Of a stretch of DNA of 5,470 bases, positions 1 through 5,044 are shown one piece after another. The translations under genes were made by a program, and so were the position numbers. The notes under the pieces are model-generated. The model was not told the DNA's origin and did no database searches. It worked only from the letters and a program-made list of their open reading frames with translations. How positions within the stretch are numbered: the stretch's first letter is position 1; every line of letters starts with the position of its first letter. Source of the stretch: an uncultured Faecalibacterium sp. GTDB lineage: Bacteria; Bacillota; Clostridia; Oscillospirales; Ruminococcaceae. The DNA is taken from assembly GCA_900765105.1 (NCBI GenBank), contig CAAFQM010000279.1, positions 1 to 5,470 of the forward strand. The letters run 5' to 3'.

Positions 1-330
1 AGCGGCGCCAAGGCTTATCTGGTCAACACCGGCTGGAACGGCACCGGCAAGCGCATCTCCATCAAGGATACCCGCGGCATCATCGACGCGATCCTGAACG
101 GTGACATCAACAATGTGCCCACCAAGAAGATCCCCTACTTCGACTTCGAGGTTCCCACCGTTCTGAACGGCGTGGACACCGGCATTCTGGATCCTCGCGA
201 CACCTACGCAGATGCTTCCCAGTGGGAAGAGAAGGCTAAGGATCTGGCCGGCCGCTTCATCAAGAACTTCAAGAAGTACGAGGGCAACGAGCACGGCAAG
301 GCTCTGGTCTCTGCCGGCCCCCAGCTGTAA
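1..330 (+). CDS. pckA: Phosphoenolpyruvate carboxykinase (ATP), C-terminal part (5' end outside window)
   Basis: This is the C-terminal 109 residues of ATP-dependent PEP carboxykinase, a cytosolic enzyme that interconverts oxaloacetate plus ATP with PEP, CO2 and ADP; in gut anaerobes it can run in the carboxylating direction. The frame is open from base 1 to the TAA at 328-330. The fragment opens with the conserved YLVNTGWNGTGKRISIKDTR block (residues 6-25). The K-R-I-S-I-K-D-T spacing places R18, I19 and T24 where the E. coli enzyme has the nucleotide-contacting Arg449, Ile450 and Thr455 (family knowledge). The block FEVPTVLNGVDTGILDPRDTY and the ending GKALVSAGPQL are also typical of the family. 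The usual length is about 530-540 aa, so roughly four fifths of the protein lies upstream. It is closed by a strong terminator, so it is the last gene of its transcript. Direction of the reaction in this organism is inference. Confidence 0.97.
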   Translation, partial: SGAKAYLVNTGWNGTGKRISIKDTRGIIDAILNGDINNVPTKKIPYFDFEVPTVLNGVDTGILDPRDTYADASQWEEKAKDLAGRFIKNFKKYEGNEHGKALVSAGPQL

Positions 331-363
331 TCAGACCGCGTAACGCGCTGAACCGTACATAGC

Positions 364-401
364 AAAAGGACGTGTTCCCGCAAGGGAGCACGTCCTTTTT
401 T
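364..401 (+). terminator. Intrinsic terminator of pckA
   Basis: A 16-bp stem (364-379 with 384-399) closes on a GCAA tetraloop and runs into six T (396-401). The only imperfection is one pair that is a G-U wobble on the + strand RNA, fitting a terminator selected for the + strand gene. It starts 33 bp after the pckA stop. Confidence 0.95.
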
Positions 402-433
402 GGGTTGCAAACAGTCGGTAAACGTTCCGCCGG

Positions 434-462
434 TTGTGTTTTCCACGCAAGTCTGCTATTCT
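434..462 (+). promoter_or_regulatory. Candidate promoter of the decayed XRE regulator
   Basis: TTGTGT (434-439) and TATTCT (457-462) are separated by 17 bp, preceding an AAGGA ribosome binding site (469-473) and the ATG at 484. The -35 matches consensus at three positions and the -10 at four, so the call rests mainly on spacing and position. Confidence 0.5.
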
Positions 463-470
463 GTGGAAAA
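439..470. promoter_or_regulatory. Inverted repeat TTTTCCAC/GTGGAAAA over the promoter: possible operator
   Basis: TTTTCCAC (439-446) and GTGGAAAA (463-470) form a perfect 8-bp inverted repeat with a 16-bp centre. One arm begins in the -35 and the other starts just after the -10, so a dimeric repressor bound here would cover the promoter. XRE regulators often repress themselves through such sites; that this one did so is inference. As RNA it could also be a weak hairpin, but no T-run follows. Confidence 0.4.
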
Positions 471-483
471 GGATGTGATCTGC

Positions 484-642
484 ATGGGCGCAAAAACGTT
501 CGGGGCTTTTCTTGCCCGGGTATGGCGGGAACAGGGACTGACGCAGACCGAGCTTGCCGAGCAGCTGGATGTCCTCGTGGGTCGTTTTTTCGCCTCTGGC
601 CGGGATGGAATTTCTCATGCTGGAACTCTGGAACAGCTTTGA
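484..642 (+). pseudogene. Remnant of an XRE-family helix-turn-helix regulator
   Basis: From the ATG at 484, preceded by AAGGA with a 10-bp gap, the frame encodes 52 residues starting MGAKTFGAFLARVWREQGL. The segment LTQTELAEQL (residues 19-28) is the classical start of a Cro/C1-type HTH, in which helix 2 carries TQxELAexL. Intact relatives normally continue with a recognition helix resembling TDKAVSRWERG and then PDI.TLEPLA. Here the recognition helix is replaced by the degenerate VGRFFASGRDG, apparently with residues missing, and only the TLEQL echo remains before the TGA at 640-642. No frame after the stop restores a recognisable regulator, although the frame ending at 796 carries a hydrophobic stretch around 700-790 that could be an eroded membrane segment. 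A functional 52-aa peptide cannot be excluded, but a DNA-binding protein lacking its recognition helix is unlikely to work. Confidence 0.6.
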
Positions 643-754
643 ACAGAGCGGTTTCTATCACCGTTACCTTGAAGCGTGCATCCTTCTGGATACACCGTTT
701 TTACGCCTGACGCGGGTCATATTGGAACTGCTGTTTTTCTTCGGCTTTGGATTT

Positions 755-783
755 TTGGTGCCCTGCGCGGAAACGACTATAAT
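755..783 (+). promoter_or_regulatory. Candidate distal promoter upstream of the AIM24-family gene
   Basis: TTGGTG (755-760) and a perfect TATAAT (778-783) are separated by exactly 17 bp. If used, it would start near 790 and give a leader of about 180 nt before the ATG at 973. It could alternatively be a leftover of the decayed region. Confidence 0.45.
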
Positions 784-854
784 ACTGTTCAACTGAGGTT
801 TTTGATTTTCTCGCTGTGTCAAAAACAGCGTGTCCGTTTTGTGTCATTTACGTA

Positions 855-883
855 TAGTATTCCCTGCGGAAGTATGCTACACT
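855..883 (+). promoter_or_regulatory. Candidate proximal promoter of the AIM24-family gene (extended -10)
   Basis: TATGCTACACT (873-883) contains the extended -10 TGCTACACT, with the hexamer TACACT at 878-883. The -35 region at 17 bp spacing (TAGTAT, 855-860) is poor, as is tolerated when the TGn extension is present. The leader would be roughly 80 nt. The similar string TATGCTATACT occurs upstream of the acetyltransferase gene, supporting it as a house-style promoter in this genome. Confidence 0.5.
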
Positions 884-972
884 AAAAGTCAGATAATGCC
901 TGTTTATCGTATCCCGGAAGTTTTTGCAAAAAAATGCGGATCACTGTAATTTGGAAATGAGGTGCTTGCGTC

Positions 973-1779
973 ATGTTCAAAATCAATAATCTGGCCAATC
1001 AGACCGGTCATATCGTCACTGAGCAAAAGGGGATCTTCTCAATCATCGAGCATACGGTCGATTTTTCTGTCGCACCGTCCAATGCAATGGAAGAATACTT
1101 TATGAGCCAGATGAACGTCAAGCGGAAACAGGTCGTTGCCAGCCTTGACGGGAAGACCGGCCTTATCCTGCAGGCCGGAGCCATGCAGTACATCGTTGGT
1201 GATGTGCAGGCTACTACCGGCCTCAAGGGTGTCGGCGACTTTTTGGGGAAAATGGTTAAAAGCTCTGTCACCAAAGAAAGTGCCATCAAACCGGAATATG
1301 TGGGAAGCGGTGTGCTGGTCACTGAGCCGACCTACAAATATCTCCTTGCTGAAAACGTTCAGGACTGGACCGGCGGTCTTGTGATGGAGGACGGCATGTT
1401 CCTTGCCTGTGAATCCACTGTCTCGCATCAGATTCAGGCACGCTCGAACCTTTCTTCTGCAGCGCTCGGCAACGAAGGACTCTTCAATCTGAAGCTGGCC
1501 GGCAACGGTGCCTGTGTGCTGGAAAGCAATGTGCCGCGCTCGGAGATCGTAGAAATTGAGCTGCAAAACGATGTGCTGAAGATCGACGGCCGTTTTGCCA
1601 TCTGCTGGTCGGGCAGTCTCACCTTTACCGTAGAGCGCTCCGGCAAGACTCTGATCGGCTCTGCCGCATCCGGAGAAGGCCTTGTCAACGTCTACAAGGG
1701 CACAGGCAGAGTGTGGCTTGCACCTTTGACCCCTTCGCAGTCGCTTTTCAGTGCGACCTTTGCCAAAAACGCAAAATAA
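973..1779 (+). CDS. AIM24 family protein (DUF124-like)
   Basis: The 268-aa product matches the AIM24/DUF124 family, named after a yeast mitochondrial inner-membrane protein; bacterial members are small beta-rich proteins of unclear biochemical role. The diagnostic part runs from about residue 110 to 250: GSGVLVTEPTYKYLL (111-125), a GGLVMEDGMFLACES stretch (134-148), the run GLFNLKLAGNGACVLES (169-185), IELQNDVLKIDG (195-206) and the glycine-rich close SGKTLIGSAASGEGLVNVY (223-241). There is no signal peptide and no clear membrane helix, so a cytosolic location is likely. The last ~17 residues lie beyond the conserved part. The ATG at 973 is supported by GAGGTG at 959-964 with an 8-bp gap. 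It is a single-gene unit, convergent with putP and sharing its terminator. The family call is confident; I offer no specific function. Confidence 0.88.
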   Translation: MFKINNLANQTGHIVTEQKGIFSIIEHTVDFSVAPSNAMEEYFMSQMNVKRKQVVASLDGKTGLILQAGAMQYIVGDVQATTGLKGVGDFLGKMVKSSVTKESAIKPEYVGSGVLVTEPTYKYLLAENVQDWTGGLVMEDGMFLACESTVSHQIQARSNLSSAALGNEGLFNLKLAGNGACVLESNVPRSEIVEIELQNDVLKIDGRFAICWSGSLTFTVERSGKTLIGSAASGEGLVNVYKGTGRVWLAPLTPSQSLFSATFAKNAK

Positions 1780-1793
1780 GAAACTCGAACAAA

Positions 1794-1833
1794 AAACAAG
1801 TCCGGAACGACGATCATCGTTCCGGACTTGTTT
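1794..1833. terminator. Bidirectional terminator between the AIM24-family gene and putP
   Basis: A perfect 17-bp inverted repeat (1794-1810 with 1817-1833) surrounds a 6-nt loop. On the + strand it ends in TTGTTT followed by T-rich sequence; on the - strand the six A at 1791-1796 provide the U-tract. It lies 14 bp after the AIM24 stop and 9 bp after the putP stop, so one hairpin can serve both convergent genes. Confidence 0.93.
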
Positions 1834-1842
1834 GCTTTTGCT

Positions 1843-3360
1843 TTATTTTGCCGCTTCAAACTCGGCTTCGATCTCCGCGCCGGGTGCGGGAGTGACAAGG
1901 CTCACCACAATGCAGACGACGAGCGAGGTCAGGAAGGCGGGCAGCAGCTCGTAGATGCCGAACACGCCGCCCAGCGGGCTGATAAGGTACTTCCACACAA
2001 AGACCATCAGGCCGCCGGAAAGCATTCCTGCCAGAGCGCCCTGCCAGTTGCAGCGCTTCCAGAACAGAGCACACAGCACCACCGCGCCGAATGCGCCGCC
2101 GAAACCGGCCCACGCAAAGCTGACGATGCTGAACACGCTGGAGTTGGGGTCGCGGGCCAGCACCACGCCCACCACGCTGATGCAGATGATGGTCAGGCGG
2201 GCAGCAAACAGGCTCTGCTTCTCGGTCAGCTTCATGTGGCCGAACTCCTGCAGGATGTTCTCGGACACGCTGGAGGCCGCTGCCAGCATCTGGCTGTCGG
2301 CCGTGGACATGGTAGCCGCCAGAATACCGGCAAGGATCAGACCAGCCACAATGGCTGCCAGCACACCGTGCTGTGCGATCAGGTTTGCAATGCGCACGAT
2401 GATGGTCTCGCTGGAAGAGCCGCTCAGGAACTCCAGCGCGCCGGCCTTGGTCATGCCCAGACCCACCATGCCAATGGCGATGGACGCCGTCATGGCAATG
2501 ACCACCCAGACGGTAGCAATGCGGCGGCTGAGCACCAGCTTCTTCTCGTCCTCAATGGCCATGAAGCGCAGCAGGATGTGCGGCATACCAAAGTAGCCAA
2601 GGCCCCATGCCATAGTGGAAACGATGTCCAGCAGGCTGTAGGAGGTGGCGCTGTTGTCCGCCGCGTTGTGGCTGGCTATCATGGTCAGGTAGCCGGGCAG
2701 GCTGCTGGCGTTTTGCATCACGGCATCCCAGCCGCCTGCCACGCTGATGCCGTAGCCCAGCACCGCCACCAGCGCGATGCTCATGACGATGGACTGGATC
2801 AGGTCGGTGGTAGTGACGGCGCGGAAGCCGCCCATGATGGTGTAACCCACAATGACCACCGCCGAAAGGATCATGGCGATCATGTAATCCACGCCGAACA
2901 GGCTGTTGAACAGCTTGCCGCAGGCCGCAAAACCGGAAGCAGTGTACGGGATGAAGAAGACAATGATAATGACCGCGCCCAGCGCGTTGAGCAGATTGCG
3001 CTGGTCATGGAACCGCAGCGAAAGGAACTGCGGCACCGTGATAGCGTTCAGGTTGGCCGAGTAGCGGCGCAGGCGGCGGGCTACGATGAGCCAGTTGAGC
3101 CAGGTGCCCACGGCCAGGCCGATGGCCGTCCAGCCCGGCGATGCGATGCCGGTCAGGTAGGCAAGGCCGGGCAGACCCATCAGCAGCCAGCTGGACATAT
3201 CGCTGGCTTCGGCGCTCATGGCCGTGACCAGCGGGCCCATCTTGCGGCCGCCGAGGTAAAAGTCGGTGCTGTCCTCGTTGGATTTGCTGTAAGCAAAGCC
3301 GACCAGCAGCATACCCACCAGATAGATCACAATGGTGGCAATGATGCAGATGTTAATCAT
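1843..3360 (-). CDS. putP: Sodium/proline symporter (SSS family)
   Basis: This 505-aa integral membrane protein imports L-proline with Na+ and belongs to the solute:sodium symporter family; E. coli PutP has 502 aa. The first helix begins at the N-terminus, followed by DFYLGGRKMG (33-42), whose R39 corresponds to the essential Arg40 of E. coli. ASDMSSWLLMGLPG (52-65) carries D54 and S57 in the region of the Na+/proline sites. GYFGMPHILLRFMA (255-268) is a strong PutP signature, and ATMSTADSQ (349-357) supplies S352 and T353, equivalent to the helix-8 Na2-site pair Ser340/Thr341. Hydrophobic segments recur through the length, consistent with about 13 membrane helices, and the tail is acidic (EIEAEFEAAK). 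The ATG at 3358-3360 has GAGGGG (3368-3373) 7 bp upstream. No putA or proline-catabolic gene is adjacent, so the role could be nutrient uptake or osmoprotection. Proline is the best substrate call; another SSS substrate is less likely given the signatures. Confidence 0.95.
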   Translation of the reverse strand: MINICIIATIVIYLVGMLLVGFAYSKSNEDSTDFYLGGRKMGPLVTAMSAEASDMSSWLLMGLPGLAYLTGIASPGWTAIGLAVGTWLNWLIVARRLRRYSANLNAITVPQFLSLRFHDQRNLLNALGAVIIIVFFIPYTASGFAACGKLFNSLFGVDYMIAMILSAVVIVGYTIMGGFRAVTTTDLIQSIVMSIALVAVLGYGISVAGGWDAVMQNASSLPGYLTMIASHNAADNSATSYSLLDIVSTMAWGLGYFGMPHILLRFMAIEDEKKLVLSRRIATVWVVIAMTASIAIGMVGLGMTKAGALEFLSGSSSETIIVRIANLIAQHGVLAAIVAGLILAGILAATMSTADSQMLAAASSVSENILQEFGHMKLTEKQSLFAARLTIICISVVGVVLARDPNSSVFSIVSFAWAGFGGAFGAVVLCALFWKRCNWQGALAGMLSGGLMVFVWKYLISPLGGVFGIYELLPAFLTSLVVCIVVSLVTPAPGAEIEAEFEAAK

Positions 3361-3405
3361 TTGATTACCCCTCTCTTTCTTCCCCTCAACGGGAACACAT
3401 CTTAA

Positions 3406-3435
3406 ATATTACCACAAAAAGATGCATTCCTGCAA
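3406..3435 (-). promoter_or_regulatory. Candidate putP promoter
   Basis: Read on the - strand, TTGCAG (3435-3430) is followed after 18 bp by TAATAT (3411-3406), with TGG directly before the -10 forming an extended TGn element. Transcription would begin near 3399, giving a leader of about 40 nt with GAGGGG at 3373-3368 as ribosome binding site. Confidence 0.6.
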
Positions 3436-3539
3436 GCTTTTCGGGCAATTCAGGAGCATAAACCGCTTTTTTGCAGGTTTTTACCAGAAATCAGGGGCAG
3501 AACTCTTCCGAAATCGTCCGCTCTGTCTGTCACCGCGGA

Positions 3540-3568
3540 TTGCCGTATGCTATACTATGTGTTATAAT
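3540..3568 (+). promoter_or_regulatory. Candidate promoter of the GNAT acetyltransferase gene
   Basis: TTGCCG (3540-3545) and TATAAT (3563-3568) are 17 bp apart, and TGT immediately before the -10 makes it an extended element. A second overlapping -10, TGCTATACT (3548-3556), could pair with CTGTCA (3527-3532) at 18 bp. Either gives a short leader before the ATG at 3600. Confidence 0.7.
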
Positions 3569-3599
3569 CGCATCAGAGTTACAAGAAAGAAGGATCTTT

Positions 3600-4160
3600 A
3601 TGTCTGAGATCTCCATCCGCAATGCGTCGCTGGCCGATGCGCCGCGTATTCTGGAAATTTATTCCTATTACGTCGAGCGCACTGTCATTACCTTTGAGTA
3701 TACGGTCCCTTCTCTGGCCGAGTTTGAGGGCCGGATGCGCCGCACCATGGAAAAATATCCTTATCTCGTCATCGAGAAGGACGGGCGCATTGAGGGCTAC
3801 GCCTATGCCGGGCCTTTTGTGGGCCGCGCTGCCTACGACTGGGCCTGTGAGCTGACCATCTATCTGGATCACAATGCCCAGAAATGCGGCATGGGCCGGA
3901 TGCTGTACGAAGCCCTTGCCGACCGGCTGAAGGCCATGGGCATCCTGAACCTGTACGCCTGCATCGGCCACCCGCAGGTCGAAGACGAATATCTGACGAA
4001 GAACAGCGCGCAGTTCCATGAGCACCTCGGGTTTACGCTGTGCGGCACCTTTAAAAACTGCGGCTACAAGTTCGGCCGGTGGTACGATATGGTCTGGATG
4101 GAAAAGATCATCGGCGAGCACCGGCCCGACCAGCCTGCAGTCACACCGTACCGGTATTGA
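3600..4160 (+). CDS. GNAT N-acetyltransferase, phosphinothricin acetyltransferase-like
   Basis: The 186-aa product is a cytosolic acetyl-CoA-dependent N-acetyltransferase of the PAT/Bar-like GNAT group (COG1247 type). It opens with the typical IRNASLADAPRILEIY (6-21). The segment VIEKDGRIEGYAYAG (57-71) forms the central strands, ELTIYLDHNAQKCGMGRMLY (84-103) contains the acetyl-CoA pyrophosphate-binding Q-K-C-G-M-G loop at 94-99, and FHEHLGF (139-145) and GYKFGRWYDMVWM (155-167) are characteristic of this subgroup. Family members acetylate phosphinothricin, methionine sulfoximine/sulfone or unknown amines; the true substrate cannot be read from sequence, and most homologues are not resistance enzymes. 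The start at 3600 is chosen over the upstream in-frame ATG at 3471 because AGAAGGA (3588-3594) lies 5 bp before it, the promoter lies downstream of 3471, and residue homology begins here. It is divergent from putP and transcribed alone. The last ~13 residues are probably a variable tail. Confidence 0.9.
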   Translation: MSEISIRNASLADAPRILEIYSYYVERTVITFEYTVPSLAEFEGRMRRTMEKYPYLVIEKDGRIEGYAYAGPFVGRAAYDWACELTIYLDHNAQKCGMGRMLYEALADRLKAMGILNLYACIGHPQVEDEYLTKNSAQFHEHLGFTLCGTFKNCGYKFGRWYDMVWMEKIIGEHRPDQPAVTPYRY

Positions 4161-4200
4161 GCCGGAACAGTTGAACGCCGGGCAGGCATTCTGCCATACT

Positions 4201-4236
4201 AAAAGGCGCCCAGTGAGTTTTCACCGAGCGCCTTTT
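4201..4236. terminator. Terminator between convergent acetyltransferase and lipoprotein genes
   Basis: Arms 4201-4216 and 4221-4236 flank a 4-nt loop, with A4 and T4 at the outer ends. As - strand RNA all 16 pairs form, two of them G-U wobbles; as + strand RNA the same two positions become C-A and A-C mismatches, leaving a 9-bp outer and a 4-bp inner helix. It therefore suits the lipoprotein gene best but can also act for the acetyltransferase gene, where T-rich sequence follows. Confidence 0.85.
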
Positions 4237-4244
4237 CCTTTATT

Positions 4245-4304
4245 TCAGCTTAACCATCGCATGATCTCGTCGTTGCAGATCACAGTACCGGCTTCGTCCA
4301 GATT
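4245..4304 (-). other. Probable displaced C-terminal tail of the lipoprotein (-1 frame)
   Basis: The frame one base back from the lipoprotein frame encodes NLDEAGTVICNDEIMRWLS and ends with TGA at 4247-4245, only 8 bp before the terminator stem. Joining it to the main frame after GEEGGE needs a single extra A in the AAA run at 4305-4303 (- strand). The composition is protein-like, and the short tail IWTKPVL of the main frame is not convincing. This is inference from reading both frames; an alignment to relatives would settle it. Confidence 0.5.
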
Positions 4305-4807
4305 TCTCCACCTTCCTCGCCATAGTGTCTCTTTGCAAAAATCATCATACAGTCCACCGGCTCATCGCCGTCCACACGGACCTGTCTGGCGATATCGATT
4401 CCGATTTCTGCCTGATCTTCGCCATATTTATACTTCCACAGCTCTTCCACAAACAGCTCACAGGCCTTCTTCCATGTCTGCGGGTCAGAAGCCTTTTCCG
4501 GCATTACGAAAACGATCGTGCCATAGCTCTCGTTGTCTCCCAGATAGATTTCTACCGGATATGCCTCGTCATCGGTGACGTCGTAAAGCATATTATCCCG
4601 GTCCCGGACATACTCCTGCAGAATAGCCGTCGCTCTTTGCGAGAGGTCATCGTTGATTTCCACATCATAATTCTCTGCCGTAGCCGCTTTCAGGGCAGCT
4701 TCCACCGCTTTTTTCGCTGCCGCTGAATTTCCTGAACAGCCTGCAAGCATCGTCAGCATCAGCGCACCTGCCAGAAACAGTGCAGCCAATTTTTTCAGGT
4801 TTCTCAT
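4280..4807 (-). CDS. Small predicted lipoprotein of unknown function, probably 3'-frameshifted
   Basis: The 175-aa product has a textbook lipoprotein signal: MRNLKK, a hydrophobic core to residue 21 and the lipobox LAGC with C24 as the expected lipidated residue, so it should be anchored on the outer face of the membrane. A short Ser/Ala/Lys linker (25-35) is followed by a soluble, acidic alpha/beta-looking domain. Visible segments include AVEAALKAATAENYDVEIND (34-53), a tyrosine-rich region with YPVEIYLGDNESYGTIVFVM, and WKKACELFVEELWKYKYGED. I do not recognise the family and give no function. The ATG (4807-4805) has AAAGGA (4822-4817) 9 bp upstream. The stop at 4282-4280 is probably premature, because the -1 frame continues with a natural-looking tail; restoring it would give about 187 aa. 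Its promoter contains a 12-G tract and upstream direct repeats, so expression may vary between cells. Confidence 0.8.
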   Translation of the reverse strand: MRNLKKLAALFLAGALMLTMLAGCSGNSAAAKKAVEAALKAATAENYDVEINDDLSQRATAILQEYVRDRDNMLYDVTDDEAYPVEIYLGDNESYGTIVFVMPEKASDPQTWKKACELFVEELWKYKYGEDQAEIGIDIARQVRVDGDEPVDCMMIFAKRHYGEEGGEIWTKPVL

Positions 4808-4843
4808 AGGGGCACATCCTTTCTTTTCCGAAATTTCCGTATC

Positions 4844-4861
4844 GGGGATGCATCGATCCCC
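4844..4861 (-). repeat. Inverted repeat GGGGAT/ATCCCC in the lipoprotein leader
   Basis: Six-base arms at 4844-4849 and 4856-4861 surround a 6-base centre. It lies just after the predicted transcription start (near 4866), so it could be a 5' stabilising hairpin or a downstream operator. It is too short to choose between these. Confidence 0.35.
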
Positions 4862-4872
4862 TTCTCAATACT

Positions 4873-4903
4873 AGAATAACACCGCCCCCCCCCCCCGCGT
4901 CAA
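4873..4903 (-). promoter_or_regulatory. Lipoprotein gene promoter with a G12 tract in its spacer
   Basis: On the - strand TTGACG (4903-4898; five of six match consensus) precedes TATTCT (4878-4873), which carries the TGn extension as TGTTATTCT. The spacer is 19 bp, of which 12 are the G-run at 4896-4885. Loss of one or two G would bring spacing to 18 or 17 bp, the favourable range for the housekeeping sigma factor. No other clear promoter lies between it and the start codon. Confidence 0.65.
4885..4896. repeat. Homopolymer tract C12 (G12 on the lipoprotein strand)
   Basis: Twelve consecutive C on the + strand, flanked by G on both sides. Mononucleotide G/C runs of this length are prone to slipped-strand mispairing during replication and are rare outside contingency loci. 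It is also a spot where sequencing may miscount. Confidence 0.9.
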
Positions 4904-4909
4904 TTTGTA

Positions 4910-4939
4910 TTCACGCAGGTTTCACCCCCTTTCACGCAG
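4910..4939 (-). promoter_or_regulatory. Direct repeats CTGCGTGAA, 21-bp period, upstream of the -35: possible activator site
   Basis: TTCACGCAG occurs on the + strand at 4910-4918 and 4931-4939 (CTGCGTGAA on the lipoprotein strand). The 21-bp period is two helical turns, putting both copies on the same DNA face, and the near copy ends 6 bp from the -35. A third partial TTCAC lies at 4921-4925, and the distal copy is also half of TTCAC/GTGAA (4931-4935 with 4943-4947). This layout resembles response-regulator or other activator sites; the protein is unknown. Confidence 0.45.
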
Positions 4940-4992
4940 CGAGTGAAAAAAATATCACCTGATTTCAGACACTTTATCCAAAAAGCGGCAAC

Positions 4993-5022
4993 AAAAAAGC
5001 AGCCCTGCCAAGGCAGGACTGC
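4993..5022 (-). terminator. Intrinsic terminator of the rplM-rpsI operon
   Basis: Arms 4999-5009 and 5012-5022 form, on the - strand, a GC-rich stem capped by a CUUG tetraloop and containing one U-G wobble, followed by six U (4998-4993). The corresponding + strand RNA would have a C-A mismatch, so it is oriented for rpsI. It starts 22 bp after the rpsI stop. Confidence 0.93.
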
Positions 5023-5044
5023 AAAGTTTGCGATACGGGATAAA

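Larger units (their letters stand above)
643..972. other. 330-bp stretch without an intact gene; leader of the AIM24-family gene
   Basis: The left part (643-796) may be eroded coding sequence continuing from the XRE remnant; its frames are short and I recognise none. The right part holds two candidate promoters (listed separately), a small hairpin CGCTGT/ACAGCG (812-817 with 825-830, 7-nt loop) lacking a convincing T-run, and the 12-bp palindrome TTTTTGCAAAAA (921-932) of unknown meaning. GAGGTG at 959-964 is the ribosome binding site of the next gene. I see no RNA gene or known riboswitch. Confidence 0.6.

Noticed and set aside
812..830. CGCTGT/ACAGCG hairpin as a terminator
   Set aside because: Only 6 bp with a 7-nt loop and no T-run directly after it; reported only as part of the leader.
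1039..1566. A 175-codon - strand frame opposite the AIM24-family gene
   Set aside because: No ribosome binding site or recognisable domain, and it lies wholly within a well-supported gene.
1955..2596. A second 213-codon + strand frame inside putP
   Set aside because: Antisense shadow with Met/Pro/Thr-biased composition and no domain; two long frames opposite the same gene reflect composition, not overlapping genes.
1828..3405. A 525-codon open frame on the + strand opposite putP
   Set aside because: It is the antisense of putP, rich in His, Ala, Gln and Asp with no family resemblance. It has no ribosome binding site at its start and overlaps the shared terminator. It is open because of the GC-rich codon use of putP.
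3471..3599. An N-terminal extension of the acetyltransferase from the ATG at 3471
   Set aside because: The 43 extra residues show no resemblance to the family, there is no ribosome binding site at 3471, and the likely promoter lies downstream of it.
3579..4121. A 180-codon - strand frame opposite the acetyltransferase gene
   Set aside because: Mirror frame of a clear GNAT gene, with no start signals or homology visible.
4181..4195. GGCAG/CTGCC 5-bp hairpin after the acetyltransferase stop
   Set aside because: Short stem with no T-run; the stronger terminator directly follows.
4301..4310. Programmed -1 ribosomal frameshift site in the lipoprotein gene
   Set aside because: The local sequence GGAGAAATC does not form a standard slippery heptamer in the right phase and no downstream pseudoknot is evident; a one-base deletion is simpler.
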